64,000 nucleotides of DNA from Ascarosepion bandense (lineage: Eukaryota; Mollusca; Cephalopoda; Sepiida; Sepiidae): contig JBBBDQ010000346.1 in assembly GCA_037127315.1 (NCBI GenBank), forward strand, positions 5,262,001 through 5,326,000, given 5' to 3'. The first letter of the stretch is position 1, and the number at the start of each line of letters is the position of its first letter. Below, in pieces: positions 44,156-56,714 of this stretch. The notes under the pieces are model-generated. The model did not search any database, was not told the DNA's origin, and saw nothing but the letters and a program-made list of their open reading frames with translations. Position numbers and translations under genes: made by a program.

Positions 44156-44666
44156 CTAAACTTATTTATAAATGAAACTTTGTCTGTGTGTGTGTGTCTG
44201 TGTGTGTGTATCCGTTACCTATAGACTCCGAAAAGGCTGAACCGATTTTCTTGAAAATTTACACAGTTGTACTATAAGCGTCTGCGAGTGTTCTTAGCTA
44301 GGTTTTGTGTCGAGGTAATTCCGATAAATATCGAAAATCGATAATCGAAAAAATCGGGTTATAGAAGGAGTGGTCCGATTTCAATCAAATTTGATACACT
44401 CATAGACAAAGACATAAGAAACGATATTCAGAAGTTTCAAGGTTGCAGTTCTTACAATAGTGCAGAAAATTTGATATCGATACCAGGAAATCAGAATATG
44501 ACTTATATTCATTCATTTTTTTTTCAGTCTACCGTTTAGTTTTAACTGGAAACAACTATTGCTTTTTAGTCTTTCGTGTCAACCTGCAAAGAGTCTGAGC
44601 TTCAGGATCATGGATTAGTTTTAAAGCTTTCATTACACCCGAGCAACGCCGGGCTATACTGCTAGT
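44156..44666 (+). mobile_element. Non-autonomous Helentron-like element
   Basis: It starts CTAAACTTATTTATAAATGA, has the TGTCTGTGTG repeat, then CCTATAGACTCCGAAAAGGC and TGAACCGATT typical of small Helentron-derived elements. It ends with a CCCG..CGGG hairpin (44638-44653) and TATACTGCTAGT. It sits between two T residues without target duplication. A paralogous empty site is present at 44019-44050. No Rep/helicase is encoded. Confidence 0.75.
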
Positions 44667-44935
44667 TGAAAATATATAAAAAATCAACAGGAAACCAATC
44701 TACTAATAAATCAAAGAAATCAAGGCAACTTAATGATAACAAAGAAATGAAATCTGTGGAAATCCATGCTCGCCTACGTCCTGAATGGGTATAGTAAAAA
44801 AAATGGAAAAACAAAAGGAAACCATAATTTTTCAAGAAGGAATGGCCACAGAATGATAATAAAGAAAGTAACCTGTGGGGAGCTATGATAGCCGACGTCC
44901 TGAAAGGAGAAGATATAAAATAAGTTCTGCATAAA
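44667..44935 (+). repeat. RTE-tail-derived tandem units, continued
   Basis: This is the continuation of the array at 43900-44155 beyond the Helentron insertion; GAAAATATATAAAAAATCAA matches the sequence after the empty site. Confidence 0.65.
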
Positions 44936-45175
44936 ACAATTATGTATGAAATCGTTATCAAATGTTTTGAACGAATTTGCAGGATGGCAATATTTTTGAA
45001 ATAACTGAATTAGTCTCCTGTTACTTCCTGTTTTTCCCTGTTTCTTGTTTGCAGTTATTCTGCTGTTTTCATCAATGACCCCGTCATCAGATTAACGGTT
45101 GTTATTGACGTTGACACTGCCGACTCTCAAACCAATCATGTCAATTATCAACCGGTATGCTATTGTATGCTGGTA
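44936..45175. other. Uncharacterised stretch
   Basis: No element was recognised. Confidence 0.4.
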
Positions 45176-45403
45176 TACTTCAAATCTATTCTTAACTTCC
45201 TTGCATGATTAATAGTTAGGATGATGCATTCATCATTACAATTATTTTCCAAAAACGAAAATTACTTATGACTCAACATAAACTATCTATCTGTCTATGT
45301 TAGTATACCTCTTTTAACTGCCACACATGATTAGTAGTTAGGATGACGAATTCATCATCACAATTATTTCCCAAAAAACGAAAATTACTTATGACTCAAC
45401 CTA

Positions 45404-45466
<63 letters not shown>

Positions 45467-45618
45467 ACAGTTTATTTAATATCTATTTATCTATCTTAGT
45501 CTATTTCGTATCTATTTATCTGTCTATCTATCACAGTGTCTATCTCAATCTGTTAATATTTATCACCGTATATTTAACATATTTATATATCTATCTATCT
45601 GTCCTACCTATCCCAGTA

Positions 45619-45677
<59 letters not shown>

Positions 45678-45895
45678 TATTATACCTTCTTTAACTGCCA
45701 CCAATGATTAGTAGTTAGGAAGACGCATTACAATTATTTTCCAAAAACGAAAATTACTTAAGACTCAACCTAAACTATCTATCTGTCTATGTTAGTATAC
45801 CTCCTTTAACTGCCACACATGATTAGTAGTTAGGATGACGAATTCATCATCACAATTATTTCCCAAAAAACGAAAATTACTTATGACTCAACCTA

Positions 45896-45954
<59 letters not shown>

Positions 45955-46106
45955 ACAGTTTATTTAATATCTATTTATCTATCTTAGTCTATTTCGTATC
46001 TATTTATCTGTCTATCTATCACAGTGTCTATCTCAATCTGTTAATATTTATCACCGTATATTTAACATATTTATATATCTATCTATCTGTCCTACCTATC
46101 CCAGTA

Positions 46107-46163
<57 letters not shown>

Positions 46164-46383
46164 GTTATTATACCTTCTTTAACTGCCCCCAATGATTAGT
46201 AGTTAGGAAGACGCATTACAATTATTTTCCAAAAACGAAAATTACTTATGACTCAACCTAAACTATCTATCTGTCTATGTTAGTATACCTCCTTTAACTG
46301 CCACACATGATTAGTAGTTAGGATGACGAATTCATCATCACAATTATTTCCCAAAAAACGAAAATTACTTATGACTCAACCTA

Positions 46384-46442
<59 letters not shown>

Positions 46443-46596
46443 ACAGTTTATTTAATATCTATTTATCTATCTTAGTCTATTTCGTATCTATTTATCTGTC
46501 TATCTATCACGGTGTCTATCTCAATCTGTTAATATTTATCACCGTATATTTAACATATTTATATATCTATCTATCTGTCCTACCTATCCCAGTATG

Positions 46597-46655
<59 letters not shown>

Positions 46656-46760
46656 GTCTGTTATTATACCTTCTTTAACTGCCCCCAATGATTAGCAGTT
46701 AGGAAGACGCATTACAGTTATTTTCCAAAAACGAAAATTACTTATGATTCAACCTAATTA

Positions 46761-46822
<62 letters not shown>

Positions 46823-46924
46823 TATATGTTAGTATAGCTCTTGTAACTGTCACATATGATTAGTAGTTAGAATGACGCATTACAGTGATTTTCCAAAAAC
46901 GAAAATTACTTATGACTCAACCTA

Positions 46925-46983
<59 letters not shown>

Positions 46984-47195
46984 GCTCTTTTTATCACAAT
47001 TTATTTAATATCTATCTATTTATCTATCTTAGTCTATTCCGTATTTATTTATCTGTCTATCTATCACAGTTTATTCAATGTCTATGTTAATCTATTAATC
47101 TCTATCACAGTTTATTTAACATATATTTATATACCTATCTATCCTACCAATCCCAGTATATCTATCTATCTATTTATCTATCTATCGTTGCCCTA
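45176..47195 (+). repeat. TATC-rich tandem repeat of about 490 bp, four units
   Basis: The unit start GTTAGTATACCTC occurs at 45299, 45791 and 46279, and a variant at 46828. Each unit has non-repetitive parts (AACTGCCACACATGATTAGT, AAACGAAAATTACTTATGAC, TATCACCGTATATTTAACAT) separated by two TATC runs. Frames of SIYLSIYLS type are translations of TATC and are not genes. Confidence 0.95.
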
Positions 47196-47425
47196 AAATT
47201 GTGCTGGAACCGGAAAAAATGACTAAATTAATATTTTACTTATCTTGTCGTAGAACTGTCTTTGGCTTGCTAATCTTCGACACCATAACTACTGTTCTTG
47301 TTTCTATCACTATTGTTTTCTCTCCCCCAGCTGTGGGTTAATTAGTATGACTTGCATCAGTAAAGCATTATCATCTCCAAACATTCTTATATCTAAATAG
47401 TTTCAGGTTTAAAATAACTTGAAAA
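47196..47425. other. Uncharacterised stretch before the LINE
   Basis: No element was recognised. Confidence 0.4.
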
Positions 47426-47470
47426 AGATTCGACAGGGCCATTTCTTCTCACCCATCTGCCCAAATATTT

Positions 47471-49594
47471 GTGTTTGGCGATTTTAACGCCCACCACACC
47501 AAGTGGCTTGAAAACTCAGCCACCGACCTTGCTGGGATCCGCACCATGCACTTTTCAATAGCCCAAGCTCTAACGCAAGTGGTGGACTTCCCCACGCGTT
47601 TCTCTAAAAACCCTAACGGAAGGGACTCTTTACTCGACCTTTGTTTTACTTCCATCCCAGACTCCTGCACTACCAGGCAACTCTGCCCCCTTGGAAATTC
47701 TGACCACGCCGTAGTCTCCGTAAACATATCAATCCGCACTAACTCTTCCCAAGAAAACCAGACCAGCAGAACATCATACTGCTACCAAAGAGCCGACTGG
47801 GACTCGTTCAGGGACTTCCTCTGCGACGTCCCCTGGAACAAAGTCTTTGATCTTCCTGTCGAAGACTGTGCCTCCGAAGTCTCCTCTTGGGTTAAGGCTG
47901 GCATCGATGCTTTTATCCCTGCCAGAAAATTCCAACTAAAACCTAATTCGTCCCCCTGGTTCTCACCCGCTTGCTCGGCCGCTATTGCCCACCGGAACCA
48001 TTTCTTCCGGCTCTATCGAAGCTGCTCGTCGAACCAAAACAGGCGCCTTTTCACCTCAGCACGGAACAAGTGTAAAAAAGTACTGAACGAAGCCAAGAGG
48101 GCGTTTGCTACCAGAATTAGGCAACGCATAGCATCCTCTAAGTTTGGCTCCAAAGATTACTGGCGTCTCTGCAAAAGCGTGCTCAGCAGGAACAAGACTT
48201 CAATACCCCCACTAATCAATGAATTTGAAGTTCTCACCTCCCCAGCCGACAAGGCTGAGTGCTTTGCCCGTAAATTCTCAACCAATTCGACACTGGACTC
48301 GTTAGGAATACCTACACCAGACTTCCCACCCAGAACTAAGGCTCAACTAAATAACGTCCTCATCTCGCCCTCGCTGGTCGCCAAGATAATTGCGCAACTT
48401 GACCCACACAAAGCGAGCGGCGGTGACGGAATCCCAGTCATAGTACTGAAGAAATGTGCCCCAGAACTCTCCTCTGTCCTCTCTAAACTCTATAACCTCT
48501 GCCTATCTGCTTCCTGCTTTCCTGCCTGTTGGAAATCCTCCTGCGTAGTACCTATATTTAAGAATTCTGGCGAACCCTCAGACCCCGCCAATTACCGTCC
48601 TATTAGTCTCCTTCCAATCTTTGGCAAAGTTTTCGAAGCCATTATCAACGCCGAGGTGATTCAGCACCTTATGACCAACGGGCTTCTCTCTGACAAACAG
48701 TATGGGTTTCGCTTCACCAGGTCTACTGCTGATATGCTAACGACCATTACCGAGTACATATACCAGGCACTCGACAAGAATGGTGAAGCCCGAACCGTTG
48801 CCTTGGATATCTCCAAAGCATTCGACAGGGTCTGGCATGCTGGCCTCTTGTGCAAACTGCGGAGCTATGGGATAACTGGACATCTGTCTGACCTCATCCA
48901 GTCCTTCCTCTCTAACCGCACATTAAAGGTGGTATTAAATGGGCATGCCTCCCAAAACTACCAGACGAACGCGGGCGTCCCTCAAGGTTCTATCCTAGGT
49001 CCCACGCTATTTCTGATCTACATTAATGATCTCCCCGACACCATTAGATCCCAAGTTGGCATGTATGCCGACGACACAACAATCTACTCCCGCATCGATC
49101 AGAAACCAGGTCTGGACGACAAAGTGAACCTCGCTGCCGCACTGGAAAGGGACCTCCAATCCGTAGTGACCTGGGGTAGGAAATGGTTGGTAAATTTCAA
49201 TGCCTCCAAAACAAAGCTGTTATCAACTAACCACCATAGACTATCGCATCTACCTCCCATTAGCATGGGACAGGCTAGCCTCCCAGAGAGTAAAATACTA
49301 CGCCTCCTTGGCCTTACACTCTCGGCGGACCTCAAATGGAATGACTATATTGAATCCATTGCCAAATCTGCTGCTATGAAAGTCGGCTCTCTGTGCAGGG
49401 CCCGGAAATTTTTCCCACCTGAAACTATTCTGCACATATACAAATCTACCATCCGCCCGTGTATTGAATATTGCTGCCATGTGCCCCTGCTGCTCTCCTT
49501 GGGCTTCTTGACAAAATACAAAGGAGGATCTGTAACGTGGTTGATACTAACTTGGCAAACCGGCTGCAGCCGCTCTCACACCGGCGTGATGTAG
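47471..49594 (+). pseudogene. LINE ORF2: endonuclease C-terminus and reverse transcriptase
   Basis: A 707-residue frame. Endonuclease: GDFN at residues 3-6 and SDH at 77-79, two metal-binding or catalytic motifs of the APE family; the N-terminal half is missing. Reverse transcriptase: PHKASGGDGIP near 314, NYRPISLLP near 376, DISKAFD at 446-452, GVPQGSILGP at 502-511 and YADD at 532-535, so the catalytic triad is intact. The true C-terminus follows in another frame at 49471-49875. The codon used as start is GTG inside the domain; the frame is open upstream to 47427. Codon use is richer in C than the surrounding DNA. Confidence 0.9.
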
Positions 49595-49875
49595 CTTCCC
49601 TGTGCCTCTTCTACAAGTACTTTCATGGCTTCTGCTCCGATGAGCTTAGATCACTGGTGCCGCCCAAGCACGAATTTACACGAGATACTAGATTAGCAAC
49701 TAGGTCCCACCCTTTTACAGTTAAACAAATAAGATGTAACCGTAAATTCTACTCCAACAGCTTCTTTTCTCGCGCTTCCCGCCTGTGGAACTCCCTTCCA
49801 CAAGTCTGCTTTCCCGACAGTTACAATCTCCAGGTGTTTAAATGTAGGGTCAATAGACACCTCCTATCACACTAA
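49471..49875 (+). pseudogene. LINE ORF2 C-terminal part, out of frame
   Basis: This 134-residue frame gives RLQPLSHRRDVASLCLFYKY, HGFCSDELRSLVP and SRLWNSLPQVCFPDSYNL and ends VNRHLLSH before a TAA stop. Compared with the copies at 15170-15240 and 3740-3770, 10 bp are missing just before 49488 (between CTGCCAT and GTGCCCC), which shifts the frame. Before that deletion it was one protein with 47471-49594. Confidence 0.9.
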
Positions 49876-50070
49876 CTCCCAACTATTCTCACAACACTCT
49901 CATCTACCCAACCCTCATTCTCGGTATCCTCACCCGCCTATCACCCACCCTCTGTTATGTCCTATATTTAACCAGCCTTTCTCCTCTCTACGTAGCCCCC
50001 TGCACAGTAGTGGCAGTGACATGCCTTGCTCGGGGTGAAACGCTTATAAAAAAAAAAAAAAAAAAAAAAA

Positions 50071-50361
50071 CCGTAAAAAATAATCAATCAATTCAATATG
50101 TTATGTGTGTGTCAAATTTTCCAAGCCAAGTTTCCTTATTATGTATCCTAGAAATTATAACGTATAATTGTTCTTTTTGTGTCCATATTCTCTAAAACAT
50201 CACCGTTGCTCATGGCTTAAGTCCTCATTGCTCATGGCTTAAGTCCTCGTTGCTCACGGGCTATTCCCAACCATTACGCTTAGCAAATACCTACACCCCC
50301 AGGTCCAATATTCGAACACTGGTTACATGTTTGTAATGTAGTTTTCTGGTACTTTACTAAC
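50071..50361. other. Uncharacterised stretch
   Basis: It includes three short repeats of GTTGCTCATGGCTTAAGTCC near 50204-50255. Confidence 0.5.
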
Positions 50362-50642
50362 TTGTGCATTGTGGTGCAGTGGATATCGGCTTGGAAAAAG
50401 AAATTCCTTGCAATCATTTATGCGTAAATTCCTTTGGGAAAGGTATTAATCTGTCTCTTTCCTCCAGTTATGGGTTAAATAACAGGACAGATTGGGTTCT
50501 ATAGCCTTGGCTGGCAACTAGTCTACCGCAGAAAGTAATGGCAACCTACGACGGAATAATCTACTGCCCAGTCAGTTATATCTCTCTCGAGACATGATCG
50601 CCTAAGCGTGTATCACGTATGGCACTTAACTAACTGACTGAC
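50362..50642 (+). mobile_element. SINE family A copy
   Basis: The head ATTGTGGTGCAGTGGATATC is intact, a 40-bp gap removes part of the box B region, and the tail CTTAACTAACTGACTGACT is present. Confidence 0.85.
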
Positions 50643-50940
50643 TTGTATTTTTACAATCAGATCACATCAATTTTATGAAAACTCTGTCGGCGATTGCTAC
50701 TAATTTACATGGGAACAATTTTCCAGATAGAATTATCTCTTTCTATATCTATCTATTTCGATCTTGTTGTTCAGTAAGAGCGGATTTGAAAGTTATTGAC
50801 ATATCTGCTAAAGCACAAACGTTTTGCTGTCGTATAGTTCTTTGTAGACACTGATATCATCCTTCAAAACTTTCATACCCCTCCGTAAAAGCAGGAGTAC
50901 TTACAAAATACTGCAACCATTTCCATATTATCAATCAAAG
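50643..50940. other. Uncharacterised stretch
   Basis: No element was recognised. Confidence 0.4.
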
Positions 50941-50943
50941 GAT

Positions 50944-51217
50944 GTGCAGGTGGTGTATTGATTATCGACGCAGAGAGATGTATCGGAGAGCGGAGTTCAT
51001 ATGTCGGGTTCGACTGTTGTGTTCACCTTCGCAAAAATGTCCTTGAAAAAGCCATTAATCAGCCTCTTCTTCCAACGCATAGATTAATTAACAGTTTGGA
51101 TTGGATAGCGACAGGAAACCACTTCATCTATCTTTACCTTGAAAAAATAGCATTTCTCATATCATAAGAGGATTTGTAGAGTCATAAAGGGACATAGCAT
51201 AAAAGTCCCTCCCCACC

Positions 51218-51243
<26 letters not shown>
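50944..51243 (+). mobile_element. Diverged SINE with complete head, founder of the tandem array
   Basis: The tRNA-like head (GGTGGTGTATTGATTATCGA, then CGGAGTTCATATGTCGGGTTC) is distantly related to SINE A. The body from 51025 (ACCTTCGCAAAAATGTCCTT) and its poly(A) form unit 1 of the array that follows. Only this unit has a head. Confidence 0.75.
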
Positions 51244-51248
<5 letters not shown>

Positions 51249-51436
51249 CGCAAAAATGTCCTTGAAAAAGCCATTAATCAGCCTCTTCTTCCAACGCATA
51301 GATTAATTAACAGTTTGGATTGAATAGCGACAGGAAACCACTTCATCTATCTTTACCTTGAAAAAATAGCATTTCTCATATCATAAGAGGATTTGTAGAG
51401 TCATAAAGGGACATAGCATAAAAGTCCCTCCCCACC

Positions 51437-51469
<33 letters not shown>

Positions 51470-51874
51470 CGCAAAAATGTCCTTGAAAAAGCCATTAATC
51501 AGCCTCTTCTTCCAACGCATAGATTAATTAACAGTTTGGATTGAATAGAGACAGGAAACCACTTCATCTATCTTTACCTTGAAAAAATAGCATTTCTCAT
51601 ATCATAAGAGGATTTGTAGAGTCATAAAGGGACATAGCATAAAAGTCCCTCCCCACCAAAAAAAAAAAAAAAAAAAAAAAAAACCTTCGCAAAAATGTCC
51701 TTGAAAAAGCCATTAATCAGCCTCTTCTTCCAACGCATAGATTAATTAACAGTTTGGATTGGATAGCGACAGGAAACCACTTCATCTATCTTTACCTTGA
51801 AAAAATAGCATTTCTCATATCATAAGAGGATTTGTAGAGTCATAAAGGGACATAGCATAAAAGTCCCTCCCCAC

Positions 51875-51911
<37 letters not shown>

Positions 51912-52316
51912 CGCAAAAATGTCCTTGAAAAAGCCATTAATCAGCCTCTTCTTCCAACGCATAGATCAATTAACAGTTTGGATTGAATAGCGACAGGAAA
52001 CCACTTCATCTATCTTTACCTTGAAAAAATAGCATTTCTCATATCATAAGAGGATTTGTAGAGTCATAAAGGGACATAGCATAAAAGTCCCTCCCCACCA
52101 AAAAAAAAAAAAAAAAAAAAAAAACCTTCGCAAAAATGTCCTTGAAAAAGCCATTAATCAGCCTCTTCTTCCAACGCATAGATTAATTAACAGTTTGGAT
52201 TGAATAGCGACAGGAAACCACTTCATCTATCTTTACCTTGAAAAAATAGCATTTCTCATATCATAAGAGGATTTGTAGAGTCATAAAGGGACATAGCATA
52301 AAAGTCCCTCCCCACC

Positions 52317-52347
<31 letters not shown>

Positions 52348-52970
52348 CGCAAAAATGTCCTTGAAAAAGCCATTAATCAGCCTCTTCTTCCAACGCATAG
52401 ATCAATTAACAGTTTGGATTGAATAGCGACAGGAAACCACTTCATCTATCTTTACCTTGAAAAAATAGCATTTCTCATATCATAAGAGGATTTGTAGAGT
52501 CATAAAGGGACATAGCATAAAAGTCCCTCCCCACCAAAAAAAAAAAAAAAAAAAAAAAAAACCTTCGCAAAAATGTCCTTGAAAAAGCCATTAATCAGCC
52601 TCTTCTTCCAACGCATAGATTAATTAACAGTTTGGATTGAATAGCGACAGGAAACCACTTCATCTATCTTTACCTTGAAAAAATAGCATTTCTCATATCA
52701 TAAGAGGATTTGTAGAGTCATAAAGGGACATAGCATAAAAGTCCCTCCCCACCAAAAAAAAAAAAAAAAAAAAAAAAAACCTTCGCAAAAATGTCCTTGA
52801 AAAAGCCATTAATCAGCCTCTTCTTCCAACGCATAGATTAATTAACAGTTTGGATTGAATAGCGACAGGAAACCACTTCATCTATCTTTACCTTGAAAAA
52901 ATAGCATTTCTCATATCATAAGAGGATTTGTAGAGTCATAAAGGGACATAGCATAAAAGTCCCTCCCCAC

Positions 52971-53020
<50 letters not shown>
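51025..53020 (+). repeat. Nine tandem headless SINE tails, each with poly(A)
   Basis: Units start at 51025, 51244, 51465, 51683, 51907, 52124, 52343, 52561 and 52779. Each has about 192 bp of SINE body and an A-run of 24-35; the last A-run is about 48 long. Units differ at few sites: GGATAGCG in units 1 and 4 versus GAATAGCG, GAATAGAG in unit 3, GATCAATT in units 5 and 7. The period of 217-224 bp varies only through the A-run. Confidence 0.95.
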
Positions 53021-53023
<3 letters not shown>

Positions 53024-53264
53024 AAAAACGGCAAAGTTTTTGTTTGTTTAGCGACATATCAATGCTATGGTTTATTTAATACAGAATTTTTTTTTTGTGA
53101 ACATTAGTAATTTCTTTTGCAAAGAAGATATTAATAGTATTTTTTTCCCTCAAAAATAAATTGCTAGCAGTAAGTTTTTTTTTTTTTAATGTATTGCTGG
53201 TAATATATTTTTCTCATCTTCTCAAGTGTATACCTGGTAATATTTTTCCTTACAAAAAATGGGT
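53021..53264. other. AT-rich stretch with poly(T) runs
   Basis: It may be the edge of repeat family C on the minus strand (TTGCTAGCAGTAAG and TTGCTGGTAATA), but this is weak. Confidence 0.35.
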
Positions 53265-53820
53265 TCTGGGCATGACGGTACACTGCATCCGGCAGTAAGA
53301 CCTCTGATTGGGAAGTTGTGAGAAGCATGGAACGACCTCTTAATTGCTGTCGTTTCCAGGTCCACCCTGACCCGGAGTGATAGCATCTGTTAGGATTCCA
53401 GCTATGGGCAAATAGTTAACTCCAAAACTGGGGTCAAAACACTATGAAAGTATAAAAATAGACTTTTATAGAAATATATACATAAAACTAGACTTTTATA
53501 GAAAAATATACATTTTTAAGGGAAAATATTACCAACAATACATTTTTGAAGAAAAATTTATTGCCACAACACATTTTTGAAGGAAAAAGATTATTCTCAG
53601 CAAAACATTTTTTAATACAAAACTAGAAGACATTTTCATTTTTCTAAAATAAAACAGAATAAAAACAAAACAAATTCATTAAAATCTAACTAAATCAATA
53701 TCTCACTATAACCGAACATAAATAATAAAAATAAATAAAACAAACCTTAAACCCCCACATTTATGGCATTAAATAATATTAAACAAAGCTTAAACTCAAA
53801 CTTACAATGCATTATTAGTA
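53265..53820 (+). mobile_element. Interspersed repeat family C
   Basis: Shares GAAGTTGTGAGAAGCATGGA, CCTGACCCGGAGTGATAG, TATGGGCAAATAGT and GGTCAAAACACTATGAAAGT with 4808-5380. Confidence 0.75.
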
Positions 53821-54790
53821 ATTTATTTACTATGAAGATGAAGATTTTCCTACTTCTACTACAAAACTGTATTTTTATCCTTCCATAGTATTTGGGGGGT
53901 TAACTTCTTGTAGATCTCTGGGACCATAACAAGTGCTCCAACCCAGGTCAAGTTGGACCAGAGAGCAACATTAATTAACCTTGGAACACCAACCATCAAT
54001 TAAAGTTACACCACTACTAAACATGGGTGTATCATACCCGATTTTGAAAATATAAAAAATATTCAATATAAATCCTTATTTGAAATATTTTACAGACACT
54101 TCAAAATTTGAACTTTAAGTTAACATTATTAGGAACTAAAAAACATTATTTAGGTAAGAAAATCAGGTACTGAAAATTGTAATTAAAATGGTGTCATTTG
54201 CGCTGGGTACAATATACCCATGGTTAGTGTTCTCGGGTAAAGAATGGGTTCGAAGCTTCTCAAACCTCCGAGTCAGAGGCCTTTCTACCGAAGACAGTTT
54301 ATCATCATAACAGAATGGAACAGCGGAAGAGAGTATATATCTTGCCGCCATTTTTATTAGTAACGTCTTGCAAGTAGCTCTTGTAAACTTTTACTACTAT
54401 ACTTGCTTCAAGTTCAATTTAATTCCAAGCGGATGCAAAGTTTTAAATTAGCAGATACAGTTAAGCACGAAATTATTCAAATCGTTACAAGATGTGCATT
54501 CGGTTTCTGGATTATTCCATTAAGCGAATGTTTTCTTTGTTCTGTAAAATGACAAAAGGAATAAAAAGCGGGAAAGAAACAATAATTGTGGAATATGGTG
54601 TAAAAAGAAAAAAGAAGCATTTTCTGGTAAAATTATTATTATTCACTGTTTCATCATAAAACGAATTTGAATTATTTCGGAATCTAATGTAGACATTCGC
54701 ATAAAGTGAATGGAATGATGCGAAAGCCGATGGCGCTAATAAAAAGCTAAAACATCTTACTTTATTGTTGACTCTCACTCGCCACTTACT
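53821..54790. other. Mostly uncharacterised; possible family C piece
   Basis: The part 53890-54000 resembles the minus-strand end of family C (CATAACAAGTGCT, CCAGGTCAAGTTGGACC). The minus-strand frame at 54351-54163 has no recognisable domain. Confidence 0.4.
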
Positions 54791-54799
54791 CACTCACTC

Positions 54800-54839
54800 A
54801 ATCACTAACACTCTCTATCTATCTATTTTATTTGGTTCA

Positions 54840-54886
<47 letters not shown>

Positions 54887-54951
54887 TTTATTTTGTTCAT
54901 ATGTAACTATCTATTTTATTTTGTTTTATATCTATCTATTTTATTTTGTTC

Positions 54952-54987
<36 letters not shown>

Positions 54988-55179
54988 TGCATTTTGTTCA
55001 TATCTATCTATCTATCTATCTATCTATTGCATTTTGTTCATATCTATCTATATATCTATCTATCTATCTATCTATTTTATTTTGTTCATATCTATCTATC
55101 TATCTATCTATCTATTTTGTTCATATCTATCTATTTTATTTTGTTTATATCTATCGAACTTTCTATTTTGTTTTGTTTA

Positions 55180-55221
<42 letters not shown>

Positions 55222-55231
55222 ATTCTGTTCA

Positions 55232-55273
<42 letters not shown>

Positions 55274-55280
55274 ATTCTGT

Positions 55281-55344
<64 letters not shown>

Positions 55345-55378
55345 GTTTATTTTGTTCATATATATCTATCTATTTGAA
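54800..55378 (+). repeat. TATC-rich tandem region
   Basis: TATC runs are separated by ATTTTATTTTGTTCATATC-like spacers, about ten times in 580 bp. The long open frames through it are translations of TATC. Confidence 0.95.
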
Positions 55379-56088
55379 TTCGGACTGTCACAAATTATAT
55401 TAAAGTTGGTTTAAAAAATCGAATACACATGAAATATGACTGACCAAGGAAAACCAAACACAAAATAAAAATAACAAAATGTATTCATTTTTTTTAGTAT
55501 TTCTTTCTGTGATGAAGCTTTAATAAAAGTGAAACATGCTATCTTGATAAACGTTTCTTATTTGTTATTTATCTCATCATTATGCCGTATTACGATTTAT
55601 ATTAGGTCTTAACTCATCTATCTATCTATCGATCTATCTATCTATCTATCTATCTATCACTTTAAATGGTGAGGTCAAACCACCGCCTTTTGGCGATTCT
55701 TATCATTAATCTCGAGACTAGATTGCTACCTATTACTCTAAGATGAGGTAGATATTTACGTATTAGTTTATACATACGTACATACATGCATTTCTTTCTT
55801 TCTTTCTTTTTTCTTTCTTTCTATATATCTACTTGCATACGTTTGAGTATTACGTAGACGAGGAGTAATGAAAATGGCGGGTGGACATTTTTCGTAATTT
55901 TCAATGCTTTTACAGAGAATGCCTGCAGTCTAAATAAAGTGGCGTGAGAAGATTTCTTGAACATTCAATAAATAGAGTGGGGTTGGGTTACAGATATTTC
56001 GTTTCTGTTTGATTCAAAACTAACCAACTTTTTAAACAAACATGCATATTTATTTAGGTAGATAGGTAGAGAGAATGCGCGAGCAAGT

Positions 56089-56093
<5 letters not shown>
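55379..56093. other. Uncharacterised stretch with a short (TATC)n
   Basis: A TATC run lies at 55616-55657 and a TTTC run at 55789-55820. At 55510-55540 GTGATGAAGC and GTGAAACATG resemble the CTGAAGA..GAAAC element at 59.9 kb. Confidence 0.5.
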
Positions 56094-56133
<40 letters not shown>

Positions 56134-56300
56134 ATGCATTTGTGTGAGAGAGTGAGTCATAGAGTGAAAGATGCAGAGATAGATTTCTGTATATATAAGT
56201 CCGATTACTGAAATTCAGTGAAATCCAGGATTGTTAAATTTCAAGCCAGTCAATATCAGAACAAATCAAAAACTACTGCAAGCAAAACTTTAAATATGTG

Positions 56301-56345
<45 letters not shown>

Positions 56346-56453
56346 CCTACGTCGATGAAGTTTCGTGCGCTATGCGATCATCATGTGCATTTTTCAAACT
56401 GACTCTTTAATAGATTTGCATTTAAAATAACTCCATGTTCATGGGAACTAAAT

Positions 56454-56499
<46 letters not shown>

Positions 56500-56500
56500 G
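56094..56500. repeat. (GA)n, (TA)n and (TATC)n microsatellites
   Basis: GA run at 56094-56130, TA run at 56305-56342, TATC run at 56454-56499, with unassigned sequence between. Confidence 0.9.
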
Positions 56501-56714
56501 ATTAATGTAGAGACATTTGTCACTTAATTAAGATCATGCCGACTTCAAAGTTTCGTGAAGGCACCGTTATGAAGTCTTCGATCAAGGGTAAATTTTCGAT
56601 CTGTTGTCGTGTCACGATCTCCTTCTTATTAATGTGGAAATTTTTCTAATTTGATATTCGCAGCCGGCATGAATCTGCTCAGTTAAGCGACAAATGTCTC
56701 TGTATGAATCTTAT

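Larger units (their letters stand above)
47427..50070 (+). mobile_element. CR1/Jockey-like LINE, 5' truncated, with poly(A)
   Basis: The most complete element in the window. It starts inside the endonuclease domain (FDRAISSHPSAQIFVFGDFN from about 47427), contains an uninterrupted reverse transcriptase, and ends with a 3' UTR (49876-50047) and an A-run of about 23 (50048-50070). The UTR end CTTGCTCGGGGTGAAACG is shared with the copy at 15130-15828. Clade is judged from the APE-type endonuclease, RT motifs and poly(A)-type tail; CR1 versus Jockey I cannot settle by eye. Confidence 0.9.

Noticed and set aside
45343..47196. Frames of SIYLSIYLS type up to 122 codons
   Set aside because: Direct translation of TATC repeats.
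51025..53020. The poly(A) units as a cluster of processed transcripts of a gene
   Set aside because: The unit is the 3' body of a SINE whose head remains at 50944, with no coding content.
54765..55377. A 169-codon frame and two overlapping long frames
   Set aside because: TATC repeat translation in three frames.
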